The position numbers were made by a program, and so were the translations under genes. A stretch of DNA of 64,000 bases from RH-AL1 sp050013235 (GTDB lineage Bacteria > Pseudomonadota > Alphaproteobacteria > Rhizobiales > Beijerinckiaceae), in contig JBEKFQ010000012.1 in assembly GCA_050013235.1 (NCBI GenBank), forward strand, positions 1 to 64,000, given 5' to 3'. Below the pieces are notes generated by a model. It was not told the origin of the DNA. It ran no database searches and worked only from the letters and a program-made list of their open reading frames with translations. This document shows, piece by piece, positions 17,921 to 26,969 of the stretch; within the stretch, counting starts at the first letter, position 1, and the number at the start of each line of letters is the position of its first letter.

Positions 17921-19711
17921 ATGGTGTTTCCCTCATCCCTGAGCAATCCGGTTGGGCTTCTGCTGTTGGCGGCGGCGGGTCTGGCCTTGGCCGGTGCCGG
18001 CTTCATGCTGCGGGCCGTCATGGACCGTCCGGCAAAGCGCGCGTTCCAGGCCGAAAGCGAACGCCTTCACGATGAAATTTGGGAGCTGCGCGAGGCCGCC
18101 GCCGCGCGCACCCGCGCCGAGGCCGCCAATGAAGCGAAATCGCGATTTCTCGCCAATGTCAGCCATGAGATCCGCACGCCGCTGAACGGGATTCTCGGCA
18201 TGGCGGAGCTTTTGGCGTCCACGCGGCTGGAGGCGGAGCAGGCCGCCTATGTCGCGGCCATCCGCAGCTCCGGCAGCGCGCTCGCCTCCTTGATCGACGA
18301 AATTCTCGATTTCGCCAAGATCGAGGCCGGGCATTTGGAACTCGCCTGCGAGCCTTTCGATCTCGTCGCCTTGGTCGAGGGCGTGGCCGAGCTTCTGGCC
18401 CCGCGCGCGCAGGACAAGAGCCTGGAAATCGCCAGCACCTTGGCGGCGGGCGTGCCGCGTCTTGTGATGGGCGATCCCGTGCGTTTGCGCCAAATCCTCC
18501 TCAATCTCGCGGGCAATGCGGTCAAATTCACGGGGGAAGGCGGCGTCGGCCTGCACGTGTGCCCGGTTCGCGATGACGTTTTGCGCTTCGACATCATGGA
18601 TACCGGCCCCGGCGTGCCGGAGGAGCGGCGCGAGGCCATTTTCGAGGAATTCGAACAGGCTGGCCGTTCCATCGAGGACTTGCAGGGCGGGACGGGGCTC
18701 GGCCTTCCGATTTCCCGCAGGCTCGCGGAGCGGATGGGCGGCACGCTGGAACTCGTCCCCCACAAGGTTGCGCGTCTGGTGCTGCCGTGGGATCGAGGCG
18801 CCCTGTTCACGCTCGAATTGTCCTTGCCCGCCGCCCCCGGCGCGGTCGAGCCTTTACCGGCCCCCTCGCTGCGGGGCAAGCGCGCCCTGATTGCCGCCGC
18901 CTCCCCCTTCGAGGCTCCGTTTCTTGGCGAACGGCTGAAGGAGTCGGGCGCCGAGGTGGCGCTGGCGGGCGACGAGGCCGAGGCCCTGGCCTGGCTTGGC
19001 CAGAAAATCCCTTTCGATATCGTCTTGGTCGATTGCGCTCTGGGCGAGGCCGTGACCCGCGCCATCGGCGAGGCCGCGCGGACGGCGGGCGCCAGCCAGC
19101 GCTTGCTTCTCTTCTCCCCCTTCGAACGCCGGGCCTTTGGCCAAACCCATGCCACGGGCTTTGACGGATGGCTGGTGAAACCCGTTCGCCGCCAGTCGCT
19201 GTTCAACCGGCTCGATCCTTTCGCGCCCCCGCCGCCGCAGAATTTCGTGCCGGGCGGCGCGGACTCGGGCCTCCCGGCCGATCTCCTCCCGCCGGCCAGC
19301 GGGCTCAACGTCCTTCTCGCCGAGGACAATAGTATCAACGCCTTGCTCGCCACCCGCCACCTTCAGCGGCTTGGCGCTTGCGTGACCCATGCGCCCGACG
19401 GTCTCAGCGCCTTGGCGCTGGCGGAAGCCGCCATGGATTTGGCCGCGCCCTACGACACGATCGTGCTCGATATCCGCATGCCGGGTCTCGACGGGATCGA
19501 ACTCGCCCGCCGCATCCGCCGGGCCGAACAGGCGCGCCAGACAGCCCCTGCCCGGTTGATCGCTTTGACCGCCGATACCCAAGACAAGGAGCGCCGCGCC
19601 GCGGCCCTGGCGGGGATCGACGAATTTCTGAGCAAGCCGGTGAGTTTCGCGCAGCTCGAACAGGTCATGGCGGGCGCCTTGGACTCTCGCCCGATTGCCG
19701 CGTCTGCCTAA
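17921..19711 (+). CDS. Hybrid sensor histidine kinase with two receiver domains
   Basis: A 596-residue kinase. One membrane segment near residues 6-30 is followed by a short coiled coil, then the HisKA domain with the phospho-acceptor histidine in FLANVSHEIRTPLNGILGM (about residue 80), the HATPase domain (NLAGNAVKFTGEG, DTGPGVPEE, GGTGLGLPISRRL), a first receiver-like domain (about 320-440) that lacks the N-terminal acidic pair, and a complete second receiver with the aspartate in IVLDIRMPGLDG (about residue 525). There is no periplasmic or PAS sensor domain. It is an orphan: no response regulator is adjacent. ATG 17921 was preferred over an upstream TTG. Confidence 0.9.
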   Translation: MVFPSSLSNPVGLLLLAAAGLALAGAGFMLRAVMDRPAKRAFQAESERLHDEIWELREAAAARTRAEAANEAKSRFLANVSHEIRTPLNGILGMAELLASTRLEAEQAAYVAAIRSSGSALASLIDEILDFAKIEAGHLELACEPFDLVALVEGVAELLAPRAQDKSLEIASTLAAGVPRLVMGDPVRLRQILLNLAGNAVKFTGEGGVGLHVCPVRDDVLRFDIMDTGPGVPEERREAIFEEFEQAGRSIEDLQGGTGLGLPISRRLAERMGGTLELVPHKVARLVLPWDRGALFTLELSLPAAPGAVEPLPAPSLRGKRALIAAASPFEAPFLGERLKESGAEVALAGDEAEALAWLGQKIPFDIVLVDCALGEAVTRAIGEAARTAGASQRLLLFSPFERRAFGQTHATGFDGWLVKPVRRQSLFNRLDPFAPPPPQNFVPGGADSGLPADLLPPASGLNVLLAEDNSINALLATRHLQRLGACVTHAPDGLSALALAEAAMDLAAPYDTIVLDIRMPGLDGIELARRIRRAEQARQTAPARLIALTADTQDKERRAAALAGIDEFLSKPVSFAQLEQVMAGALDSRPIAASA

Positions 19712-19801
19712 TCCGCTTTAATTAGCGCTTGCAACGGACCGGTGATTCGCGCGTTAGCTCTTCGAGAGATAATAGCGCGTTCCCATAAGGACTTTCCGTC
19801 A

Positions 19802-20758
19802 ATGCCCTCGAAGCTCGATCAATTGAAAACCATGACGGTGGTGGTTGCCGATACCGGCGACATGGACACGATCCGCGCCTTCGAGCCTATCGACGCCACC
19901 ACCAATCCCTCGCTCATCCTGAAAGCCGCGGGGATGCCGGCCTATGCCCGGTTTTTGGACGAGGCGATCGAATGGGCGCGCAGCCATCATCACGTCTCGA
20001 GCGAAATCGTCGACCGGCTCGCCGTCAGTTTCGGGGTGGAACTCGCCACGATCGTGCCCGGCCGCGTCTCGACCGAGGTCGATGCCGATCTCTCTTTCGA
20101 TACCGAGGGGACCGTCGCCAAGGCGCGCGCGATTATCGCGGATTATGCCAACCGGGGGATCGATCAATCCCGCGTCCTCATCAAGATCGCGGGCACCTGG
20201 GAAGGGATCCGCGCCGTCGAAATCCTGCAAAAGGAGGGGATCGACTGCAATGTCACGCTGATCTTCTGCCTGGCCCAGGCGATCGCCGCGGCGGACGCCG
20301 GCGCCTTTCTCATCTCGCCCTTCGTCGGCCGCATCATGGATTGGCACAAGGACAAGGAGGGCAAGACTTTTTCGCCTGAGACCGATCCCGGCGTGCTCTC
20401 CGTGCGTCAAATCTATGCCTATTACAAAGCCTACGGCATCAAGACGACCGTCATGGGCGCGTCGTTCCGCAATATTGGCGAGATCGAAGCCTTGGCCGGC
20501 TGCGACCAATTGACCATTTCGCCGGCGCTGTTGAAGGAACTCGCGGAGACCCAAGGCAGCCTTCCGCGCAAACTCGATCCCGAAAAAGCCGCCGCGCTTG
20601 CCCCGGCCAAAATCGAGATGAACGAAAAAACCTTCCGCCTCATGCTCAACATGGACGCGATGGCGACCGAAAAGCTCGCCGACGGAATCCGGCAGTTTTC
20701 CCGCGATCTCCAGTCGCTGCGCGAATTGGTGTCGAACCGGCTGCAAGAGGCGGCTTGA
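19802..20758 (+). CDS. tal: Transaldolase
   Basis: Transfers a dihydroxyacetone unit between sugar phosphates in the non-oxidative pentose phosphate pathway. The 318-residue protein has VVADTGDMDTIRAFEPIDAT and the TNPSLILKAA motif near the N-terminus, and the Schiff-base lysine in SRVLIKIAGTWEGIRAVEIL (about residue 127-146). The length and motifs match the classical TalB type rather than the short TalC type. ATG 19802 gives the expected N-terminus; an in-frame GTG 60 bp upstream is unlikely. Confidence 0.95.
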   Translation: MPSKLDQLKTMTVVVADTGDMDTIRAFEPIDATTNPSLILKAAGMPAYARFLDEAIEWARSHHHVSSEIVDRLAVSFGVELATIVPGRVSTEVDADLSFDTEGTVAKARAIIADYANRGIDQSRVLIKIAGTWEGIRAVEILQKEGIDCNVTLIFCLAQAIAAADAGAFLISPFVGRIMDWHKDKEGKTFSPETDPGVLSVRQIYAYYKAYGIKTTVMGASFRNIGEIEALAGCDQLTISPALLKELAETQGSLPRKLDPEKAAALAPAKIEMNEKTFRLMLNMDAMATEKLADGIRQFSRDLQSLRELVSNRLQEAA

Positions 20759-20806
20759 GGGGGGCTAAGCGGTGTCCCTGAGATGAAAGGCCGCGATCTC
20801 CTCCTC

Positions 20807-20909
20807 TCCCCCTTGTGGGGAGAGGCTGGGAGTGGGGGTCCGTGCCGTGCTTTATTCGTCGAAGCAGATGGGGAGAACCCCCATCCCTAACCCTTCCCCA
20901 CAAGGGGGA
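20807..20909. repeat. Inverted repeat of the CCCCCTTGTGGGG type
   Basis: Two imperfect 33-nt arms, TCCCCCTTGTGGGGAG... at 20807-20839 and its complement ending ...CCCCACAAGGGGGA at 20877-20909, around a 37-bp centre. This kind of dispersed inverted repeat is common in alphaproteobacterial intergenic space. It lies between convergent tal and glpK and could act as a two-way transcription stop. Confidence 0.8.
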
Positions 20910-20921
20910 AGGGAATGACGC

Positions 20922-20973
20922 TCCGGTGTATTCCATAAAAGTTCCGGATTTGCGTGATGAAGCAAACACCCTA
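20922..20973. repeat. Diverged P palindrome (P-14-Q family), half copy
   Basis: The segment from about 20922 to 20973 aligns without gaps to the P palindrome consensus (shared core AAAAGTT.CGGA.TT and GAT..A), although the arms have decayed. Its last three bases, CTA at 20971-20973, form the TAG stop of glpK on the minus strand, the same arrangement as in four intact copies. No Q partner is visible. Confidence 0.55.
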
Positions 20974-22482
20974 CCCCTCCACCCCATCCTCCTTCCAATC
21001 AAACGCCCGCCGCACGGCCTTGTCCCAGGACTTGAGCAGCGCCTGGCGGGCGTCGTCCGCCATATCGGGCTGCCAGCGGATTCCGACCCGCCAGTTCGCC
21101 TTGATCTCGTCCGTGTCGCGCCAATAGCCCATGGCGAGGCCCGCGGCATAGGCGGCTCCTAATGCCGTCGTCTCCGTCATCTCCGGCCGCAGCACCGGCA
21201 GATCGAGAATGCCGGCCTGGAATTGCATCAGAAAATCGTTTTGGGACATACCGCCATCGCAGCGCAGCTCGGTGATCGCAATGCCGGAATCCTTCGCCAT
21301 GGCCTGCAGGACGTCGCGGGTCTGATAGGCGGTGGATTCGAGCGCCGCGCGGGCGATATGGCCTTTGTTGGCGAAGCGCGTGAGCCCCGCGATGATGCCG
21401 CGCGCGCTCTCGTTCCAATGCGGTGCGTAAAGTCCGGAAAAGGCGGGCACGAAATAAACGTCGCCATTGTCGTTCACGCTTCGCGCGAGCGCCTCGATCT
21501 CCGCGCTCTCCCGGATCAGCCCGAGATTATCACGCAGCCATTGCACCAGCGCACCCGTAATGGCGATGGAGCCTTCCAGGGCATAGACGGGTTTTTGGCC
21601 GCCGCGTTGATAGGCCAGCGTCGTGATCAGCCCGGCTTTCGAGGCGACCGGCGTTTCGCCCGTGTTCATCAGCACGAAGCACCCCGTGCCGTAAGTGTTC
21701 TTGGCGTCGCCGGGTTGAAAGCAAGCCTGACCGAATAATGCCGCCTGCTGATCGCCGAGAATGCCGGCGATGGGCACGCCTCCGAAGGGATCGCGGATCT
21801 CGCCGTGGATCGCGCTCGACGGGCGGATCTCGGGCAGAACCTCGCGCGGAATATCGAAGGCCCGCAGCATGCTCTCGTCCCAATCCAGGGTCTCGATATT
21901 CATCAGTTGCGTCCGGCTCGCATTGGTGACGTCGGTGACGTGCCGGCCGCCCTCCTTGCCGCCCGTCAAATTCCAAAACAGCCAGCTGTCGATGGTGCCG
22001 AACAGAATGTCCCCGGACGCCGCTCGGGCCCGCGCGCCCGCCACATTGTCGAGCAGCCAGGTGAGTTTCAGCCCGGAGAAATAGCTGGCGAGCGGCAGGC
22101 CGGTGATGGCGCGAAACCGGTCCCCGCCGCCATCCCGCGCGAAAGCCGCCGCGAGCGGACCGGTCCGCGTATCTTGCCACACCAGCGCATTGTGCAAGGG
22201 CATGCCGGTATGCCGGTCCCAGATCAACGTGGTTTCGCGCTGGTTGGCGATGCCAATCGTCGCGAGATCGCGCGGCGCCAGCCCGGCATTCGCGAGAGCT
22301 TCCTGCATCACCAGCCGCGTATTTCGCCAGATCTCGTTGGCATCATGCTCGACATGGCCGGGCGCCGGAAAGATCTGCCGGTGATCGCGCTGGGCCATCG
22401 CTTTGATGTGGCCCCGCTTGTCGAAAATAATGAAGCGGGTGGACGTCGTGCCCTGGTCGATCGCGCCGGCGTAACCGCCCAT
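20971..22482 (-). CDS. glpK: Glycerol kinase
   Basis: Phosphorylates glycerol to sn-glycerol 3-phosphate. The 503-residue FGGY-family protein begins YAGAIDQGTTSTRFIIFDKR (ATP-binding phosphate-1 loop), has IANQRETTLIWDRHTGMPLH, GILGDQQAALFGQACFQPGD and NTYGTGCFVLMNTGE, and ends with the adenosine-site block LRCDGGMSQNDFLMQFQAGI. Full length. It follows glpD by 26 bp on the same strand, so the two enzymes convert glycerol to dihydroxyacetone phosphate in sequence. Its TAG stop lies at the end of a diverged repeat. No glycerol facilitator gene is seen in the window. Confidence 0.96.
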   Translation of the reverse strand: MGGYAGAIDQGTTSTRFIIFDKRGHIKAMAQRDHRQIFPAPGHVEHDANEIWRNTRLVMQEALANAGLAPRDLATIGIANQRETTLIWDRHTGMPLHNALVWQDTRTGPLAAAFARDGGGDRFRAITGLPLASYFSGLKLTWLLDNVAGARARAASGDILFGTIDSWLFWNLTGGKEGGRHVTDVTNASRTQLMNIETLDWDESMLRAFDIPREVLPEIRPSSAIHGEIRDPFGGVPIAGILGDQQAALFGQACFQPGDAKNTYGTGCFVLMNTGETPVASKAGLITTLAYQRGGQKPVYALEGSIAITGALVQWLRDNLGLIRESAEIEALARSVNDNGDVYFVPAFSGLYAPHWNESARGIIAGLTRFANKGHIARAALESTAYQTRDVLQAMAKDSGIAITELRCDGGMSQNDFLMQFQAGILDLPVLRPEMTETTALGAAYAAGLAMGYWRDTDEIKANWRVGIRWQPDMADDARQALLKSWDKAVRRAFDWKEDGVEG

Positions 22483-22508
22483 GGGTCTTCTCCCAAACTT
22501 TTATGAGT

Positions 22509-24026
22509 TCATGCTACCAGATTGCGCCTTTCGAGATAGAGGCTCAACCGGTTCGCTTGTTCCGTCGTGAGGCGCAGGCCGAGCTTCGAGCGGCGCCACA
22601 AAATATCTTGGGCCGTGCGCGCCCATTCGTGTTCGATGAGATAATCGGCCTCGGCTTTCGTCAAGCCGGCCCCGAAATTCTCGCCGAGATCGCCGAGGGA
22701 TTTCGCCGCTCCCACGATCGTTTCCGCGCAAGTGCCGTAATCGCGCACGAGCCGTCTCGCCAGCCGCTCGGGGAGAAAGGCATGGCGATGGCGAAAAGCC
22801 GCGAAATAGCTCTCGAAATTCGCGCCGGGCATGTCGCCGCCGGGCAGCACCGTTTGCGCCGTCCAGGCGGGCGCGAGACGCGGCAGATAGGGCGCGAGTT
22901 TTTCCAGCGCATGTTCGGCCAGGCGCCGGTATGTCGTGATCTTTCCGCCAAAGACGGAAAGCACGGGAAGCGCGCCATCGTGGTCCGCGACATCGAGCAC
23001 ATAGTCGCGCGTGACGGCCGAGGCATTGGCGGCGGCATCGTCGAACAGCGGCCGTACCCCGGAATAGCTCCAGACGACATCGGCCGGTGAGACCGGCGTC
23101 TTGAAGAAACGGTTGACGCTCTCGCAGAGATAGGCGGTTTCGTCCGGCGAAATGTGAACCGGACCCGGCGCGCCGTCATAGGCCACGTCGGTCGTGCCGA
23201 TCAGAGTGTAATCGGTCTCGTAGGGGATCGCGAAGACGATTCTCTTGTCGGGATTTTGCAGGATATAGGCGTGCTCGCCGTCGAAGAGCCTCTTGGTGAC
23301 GATGTGGCTGCCTTTGATGAGCCGGACGGCGGCTCGCGAATTCTGTCCCAAGGTCCGGCCAAGCGTCTCGCCGACCCACGGGCCCGCCGCATTGACCACG
23401 AAGGCCGCGCGGACGGTTTCGCTCCGGCCTGTCGCTTCGTCCCGGATCGCCGCCGACCAGGCGCCGCCGTCGCGGTGCGCCGATTGGACCAGGGTCCGGG
23501 TTCTGATAGTGGCGCCGCGCGCCCGCGCATCCATGGCATTCAGGACGACAAGCCGGCTGTCCTCGACCCAGCAGTCGGAATAGACGAAGCCCTTGGTCAG
23601 CCGGTCCTGCAACGGCGCGCCGAGGGGCGACCCCTTGAACCGCACGCTTTGCGATCCCGGCAAGGTCTGGAGCCGCGCGAGATGATCGTAGAGAAAAAGG
23701 CCCGCGCGCAGCATCCAGGCCGGGCGCAGCCCCTTGTCGTAGGGCAGCACGAACCGCAGCGGCCAAATGATGTGCGGCGCCATGCGGAGCAAACGCTCCC
23801 GCTCGGCCAAGGCCTCGTGGACCAGGCGAAATTCGTAATATTCGAGATAGCGGAGGCCGCCGTGGATCAGTTTGGTGGAGGCCGACGAGGTGAATTCCGC
23901 CAAGTCGCCTTTCTCGCAAAGGAGAACGCGAAGACCGCGCCCCGCCGCGTCGCGCGCAATCCCCACCCCATTGATCCCGCCGCCAATGACGAGAATGTCG
24001 TAGGTGGAGCTGTCCATGACACCCAT
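22509..24026 (-). CDS. glpD: Glycerol-3-phosphate dehydrogenase (FAD, aerobic)
   Basis: Oxidises sn-glycerol 3-phosphate to dihydroxyacetone phosphate and feeds electrons to quinone at the membrane surface. The 505-residue protein starts with the FAD dinucleotide fold DILVIGGGINGVGIARDAAG (about residues 10-29), then SSASTKLIHGGLRYLEYYEF, and carries SYSGVRPLFDD and FGGKITTYRRLAE near the C-domain. Two possible starts exist (ATG 24026 or 24017); the longer is listed. It is the first gene of the glpD-glpK unit. Confidence 0.95.
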   Translation of the reverse strand: MGVMDSSTYDILVIGGGINGVGIARDAAGRGLRVLLCEKGDLAEFTSSASTKLIHGGLRYLEYYEFRLVHEALAERERLLRMAPHIIWPLRFVLPYDKGLRPAWMLRAGLFLYDHLARLQTLPGSQSVRFKGSPLGAPLQDRLTKGFVYSDCWVEDSRLVVLNAMDARARGATIRTRTLVQSAHRDGGAWSAAIRDEATGRSETVRAAFVVNAAGPWVGETLGRTLGQNSRAAVRLIKGSHIVTKRLFDGEHAYILQNPDKRIVFAIPYETDYTLIGTTDVAYDGAPGPVHISPDETAYLCESVNRFFKTPVSPADVVWSYSGVRPLFDDAAANASAVTRDYVLDVADHDGALPVLSVFGGKITTYRRLAEHALEKLAPYLPRLAPAWTAQTVLPGGDMPGANFESYFAAFRHRHAFLPERLARRLVRDYGTCAETIVGAAKSLGDLGENFGAGLTKAEADYLIEHEWARTAQDILWRRSKLGLRLTTEQANRLSLYLERRNLVA

Positions 24027-24092
24027 CTCGCGTGTTTCCCAGCGGCAAGCGTAAGCCTATGTAGTTCGCAAATCCCTTAACGGAGCGCCCCC

Positions 24093-25919
24093 TCACCCCT
24101 CCCCGATCCAGCTCTCGCCCGACAGATCCTGGCGGGCCTTGTCGAGTTCTTCGGTGTAGCGGCGCAGCAGCGTGGCCTCGTCGAGAAAGCCCACCACGGT
24201 CTTGGCGGCATCGCCCGATGTCACGGCCAGAGCCTCGCTTTCGCTGGCCTCGAAGAGGCGCGCGGCCTCGCGGATGTTCATGCCGGGCGTCAGGGTGGTC
24301 TCTTTATCGCGCAGCAGCACCTGCAGCGGCTGCGCGCCTTGTCCGGTCTCGGTGGCGGCGCTATGGGCCTCCGCGATGGAGACCATGCCGACATAGCCCC
24401 CATCCGGGCCTGTCGCCACGACCCAATAGCCCGAACTCAGGGGGTGCGCGCCGGTAAAATCGGCGATGGTCATGGCGGCGGGAACGGTTTCGACTTGGGC
24501 GCGCATCAACCGCTGGACCGTCAGGCCCCTGATCCAGCCGACATCCTGGCCGCTTTTGATCGATTCCCCGCGCAGATGCAGGCGCCAGGTCGCGAAGGAA
24601 TAGCCAAAGCTCCGGCGCACGATGAAGGAAACCAGCGTCGCGGCGGCGAGAATGAGAATGCTGAACTGGAAATCCCCGGTCGTTTCCAGCGCTAGGAAAC
24701 TCATGGTTAAGGGCCCGCCGATGACAGCGGCCGAAAGCGCGGCCATGCCGGTAATGGCGCAAGTGGTATCGTCCAGCGGGAGGCTTGGAGCAAACATCAG
24801 GATCAGGCCGAAGAAGATTTTTCCGGTGAGCGCGCCGAGGTAAAGCGAGGCGAAGAACAGGCCGCCGCGAAAGCCGCTGCCGATGGAAAGAGCCGAGGCC
24901 AGCGTTTTAAGGCAAAGGGCCGTGGCCAGCACGGCGAGGGGCGGGGGCACGCCATGGAGCAATTCCGTCAGCGCGCCGTGCCCGGCGGACAGGACGTGGG
25001 GCGTCAAGAGAGCCATGGCGCCGAGCGCCAATCCGCCCATCGCGGGCTGGAGAAAAGCGGGCAAGCGGCTGCGCTTGAAGAGATCCTCGACCACGGTCAC
25101 GAGACGCATGATGGCGATGCCGAGGGCCGCGCAAATCAGCGCGAGAACCAACACGGCCGCGATGACGCCGCCTTGCAGGGTCACGCTCGAGGCGATTTGG
25201 CCGATAAAGCTTTCACCCATGCCAAATTGCTGGGCGACCAGCCGCCCCGCGATCGCGGCCGCGATCACCGGGGCCAGCCCAAACGGCGTATAGCTGCCGA
25301 TGATCAACTCGAACGCATAGAAGGCGCCCGTCAGCGGGGCGCCAAAGGCGGCGGAGATCGCGCCCGCCGCTCCCGCGCCGACAAGCGTGCGCATATCCGC
25401 CCGGCGCAGCTTGAAAGCGGCTCCGAGGCGCGAGGCAAAGCCGGAGCCGAGCTGCGTATAGGCCGCCTCCAACCCCACCGATGCGCCGGACCCGTTCGAT
25501 AAAAGCGTCTGTGCTGCAATCAAGAGGCTATCGGCGAGCGACATGCGGCCGCCGTGCAGCGCATTGGCCTCGATGGGATCGACGGGGCGCCGGGGCCGCC
25601 AACGCAGGAGGAGCCGGCTCGTCAACCCAAGCGTCAGCCCGCCAGCCAGGGGGATCAAAGCTTGCCAGGGCGAGTGAAGCGCGCTCAAGGCGCTGAGCGC
25701 GCCATCCACGCCGAGACCATAAAACCAAATATGGAGAAGCCGTGCCCCGTTCGAGAGCAAGATAGCACCGGCCCCGGCCCCGGCGCCCGCCAGGATGGAG
25801 AGCAGGATGAGACCCGCCTCGCCCTGCCGGATCAGCGCCCGCAGCCGGACGAGGACAAGACGCCAATTGCCAGGCTTCGCGAGCGACGCCGATGCCTGGG
25901 AGAGACTCACGGGACGCAC
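24093..25919 (-). CDS. ClC family chloride channel/antiporter with CBS domains
   Basis: A 608-residue membrane protein. About ten to twelve hydrophobic segments span residues 30-450; the selectivity-filter regions are GSGASVGLEAAYTQLG, GAAGAISAAFGAPLTGAFYA and GSGFRGGLFFASLYLG, which match ClC proteins although the usual GREGP motif reads VGLEA. The C-terminal 150 residues hold two CBS-like repeats (VQRLMRAQVETVPAAMTI; LLRDKETTLTPGMNIREAA) that probably sense nucleotides. The glutamate in GLEAA is the likely gating residue. It reads away from scoA and follows no operon partner; glpD begins 67 bp downstream. Confidence 0.9.
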   Translation of the reverse strand: MRPVSLSQASASLAKPGNWRLVLVRLRALIRQGEAGLILLSILAGAGAGAGAILLSNGARLLHIWFYGLGVDGALSALSALHSPWQALIPLAGGLTLGLTSRLLLRWRPRRPVDPIEANALHGGRMSLADSLLIAAQTLLSNGSGASVGLEAAYTQLGSGFASRLGAAFKLRRADMRTLVGAGAAGAISAAFGAPLTGAFYAFELIIGSYTPFGLAPVIAAAIAGRLVAQQFGMGESFIGQIASSVTLQGGVIAAVLVLALICAALGIAIMRLVTVVEDLFKRSRLPAFLQPAMGGLALGAMALLTPHVLSAGHGALTELLHGVPPPLAVLATALCLKTLASALSIGSGFRGGLFFASLYLGALTGKIFFGLILMFAPSLPLDDTTCAITGMAALSAAVIGGPLTMSFLALETTGDFQFSILILAAATLVSFIVRRSFGYSFATWRLHLRGESIKSGQDVGWIRGLTVQRLMRAQVETVPAAMTIADFTGAHPLSSGYWVVATGPDGGYVGMVSIAEAHSAATETGQGAQPLQVLLRDKETTLTPGMNIREAARLFEASESEALAVTSGDAAKTVVGFLDEATLLRRYTEELDKARQDLSGESWIGEG

Positions 25920-26255
25920 CGCATGTTGGCGCCAGACCGTCCTGTAAAGTCGTGCACGTTTCCCTCGCCGGCTGGCGGGGCAAGCCCCCGCGAAGCTGAG
26001 ATAGAAAATTGTTCTATAAAATCAAAGCCGCGTTTAAGGTCTAACCGCGCCCTCTGTATAATGCGTCGTGAAATTTTGGCACGGATTTTTCTTTGTCCGC
26101 GCAAGGTTCTTTCGCCTTTGGTCTGGTCGCGACCGTCTTGCGAAGACTGCCGTCTTGTGAAGGCTGGCGTCTTGCCAAGAATGCTGCACCGCCGTACCAG
26201 AGGGGAAAGGCGCGTCCCCTGGATTGGACGGAGCTCGAAACCTGGATCAGGTGCG
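25920..26255. other. Divergent regulatory region clc/scoA
   Basis: 336 bp between two divergent genes. A TATAAT box is at 26057-26062 (plus strand), but its -35 partner is weak. Downstream of it lies a set of three 17-bp direct repeats (26133-26183), annotated separately. The region 26000-26090 is AT-richer than its surroundings, as expected for a promoter. Confidence 0.5.
26133..26183. repeat. Three tandem 17-bp direct repeats upstream of scoA
   Basis: CCGTCTTGCGAAGACTG, CCGTCTTGTGAAGGCTG and GCGTCTTGCCAAGAATG follow one another without a gap, ending about 70 bp before the scoA start codon. Each unit contains an imperfect GTCTTG..AAGAC dyad, the form expected for a repressor or activator half-site array. 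The binding protein is unknown. Confidence 0.75.
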
Positions 26256-26960
26256 ATGAACAAAATCTTTCCCGACGCCGTCTCCGCGCTCAAGGATGTT
26301 CTCGAGGACGGCATGACCGTCATGAGCGGCGGCTTCGGCCTGTGCGGCACGCCGCAAGTCTTGATCGATGCGGTGTATGAGCTCGGCGTGAAGGATCTGA
26401 CCGTGATTTCCAACAACGCCGGCGTGGATGGCGCCGGTCTCGGTATTTTGTTGGAAACGCGGCAAATCAAGAAAATGGTCTCGTCTTATGTCGGCGAGAA
26501 TAAATTGTTCGAGAAACAATATCTTTCGGGCGAGCTCGAGCTCGAGTTCAATCCGCAGGGCACGCTCGCCGAACGGATCCGCGCCGGCGGGGCGGGCATC
26601 CCGGCTTTTTTCACCAAGACGGGCGTCGGCACGATCATCGCCGACGGCAAGGATCTCCGCGATTTCGACGGCGAGACCTATGTGATGGAGCGCTGGTTGC
26701 GCGCCGATGTCGGCCTCATCCATGCCTGGAAAGCGGACAGGGAAGGCAATCTGGTCTTCCGCAAAACCGCCCGCAACTTCAATCCGATGATGGCCACGGC
26801 ATCGAAAGTCACGGTGGTTCAGGTCGAGCATCTCGTCGAGACCGGCGAGATCGAGCCCGACGCGGTCCATACGCCCGGTATTTTCGTGCAACGCATCGTT
26901 CATGTGCCCGGCGTCGCCAAGCCGATCGAAAAGCGCACGACCAGACCCAAAGCAGCCTGA
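26256..26960 (+). CDS. scoA: Succinyl-CoA:3-ketoacid CoA-transferase subunit A
   Basis: The alpha subunit of a CoA-transferase that activates acetoacetate with succinyl-CoA, linking ketone bodies and polyhydroxybutyrate turnover to central metabolism. The 234-residue protein has the family signature GMTVMSGGFGLCGTPQVLID (about residues 18-37) and the ISNNAGVDGAGLG and GLIHAWKADREGNLVFRKTA segments. ATG 26256 gives the standard N-terminus; the long open frame upstream is not coding. scoB follows after 9 bp. Confidence 0.95.
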   Translation: MNKIFPDAVSALKDVLEDGMTVMSGGFGLCGTPQVLIDAVYELGVKDLTVISNNAGVDGAGLGILLETRQIKKMVSSYVGENKLFEKQYLSGELELEFNPQGTLAERIRAGGAGIPAFFTKTGVGTIIADGKDLRDFDGETYVMERWLRADVGLIHAWKADREGNLVFRKTARNFNPMMATASKVTVVQVEHLVETGEIEPDAVHTPGIFVQRIVHVPGVAKPIEKRTTRPKAA

Positions 26961-26969
26961 GGAAACGCC

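Noticed and set aside
26133..26183. CRISPR-like repeat array
   Set aside because: The three 17-bp units are directly adjacent without spacers, are too short, and no cas gene is nearby.
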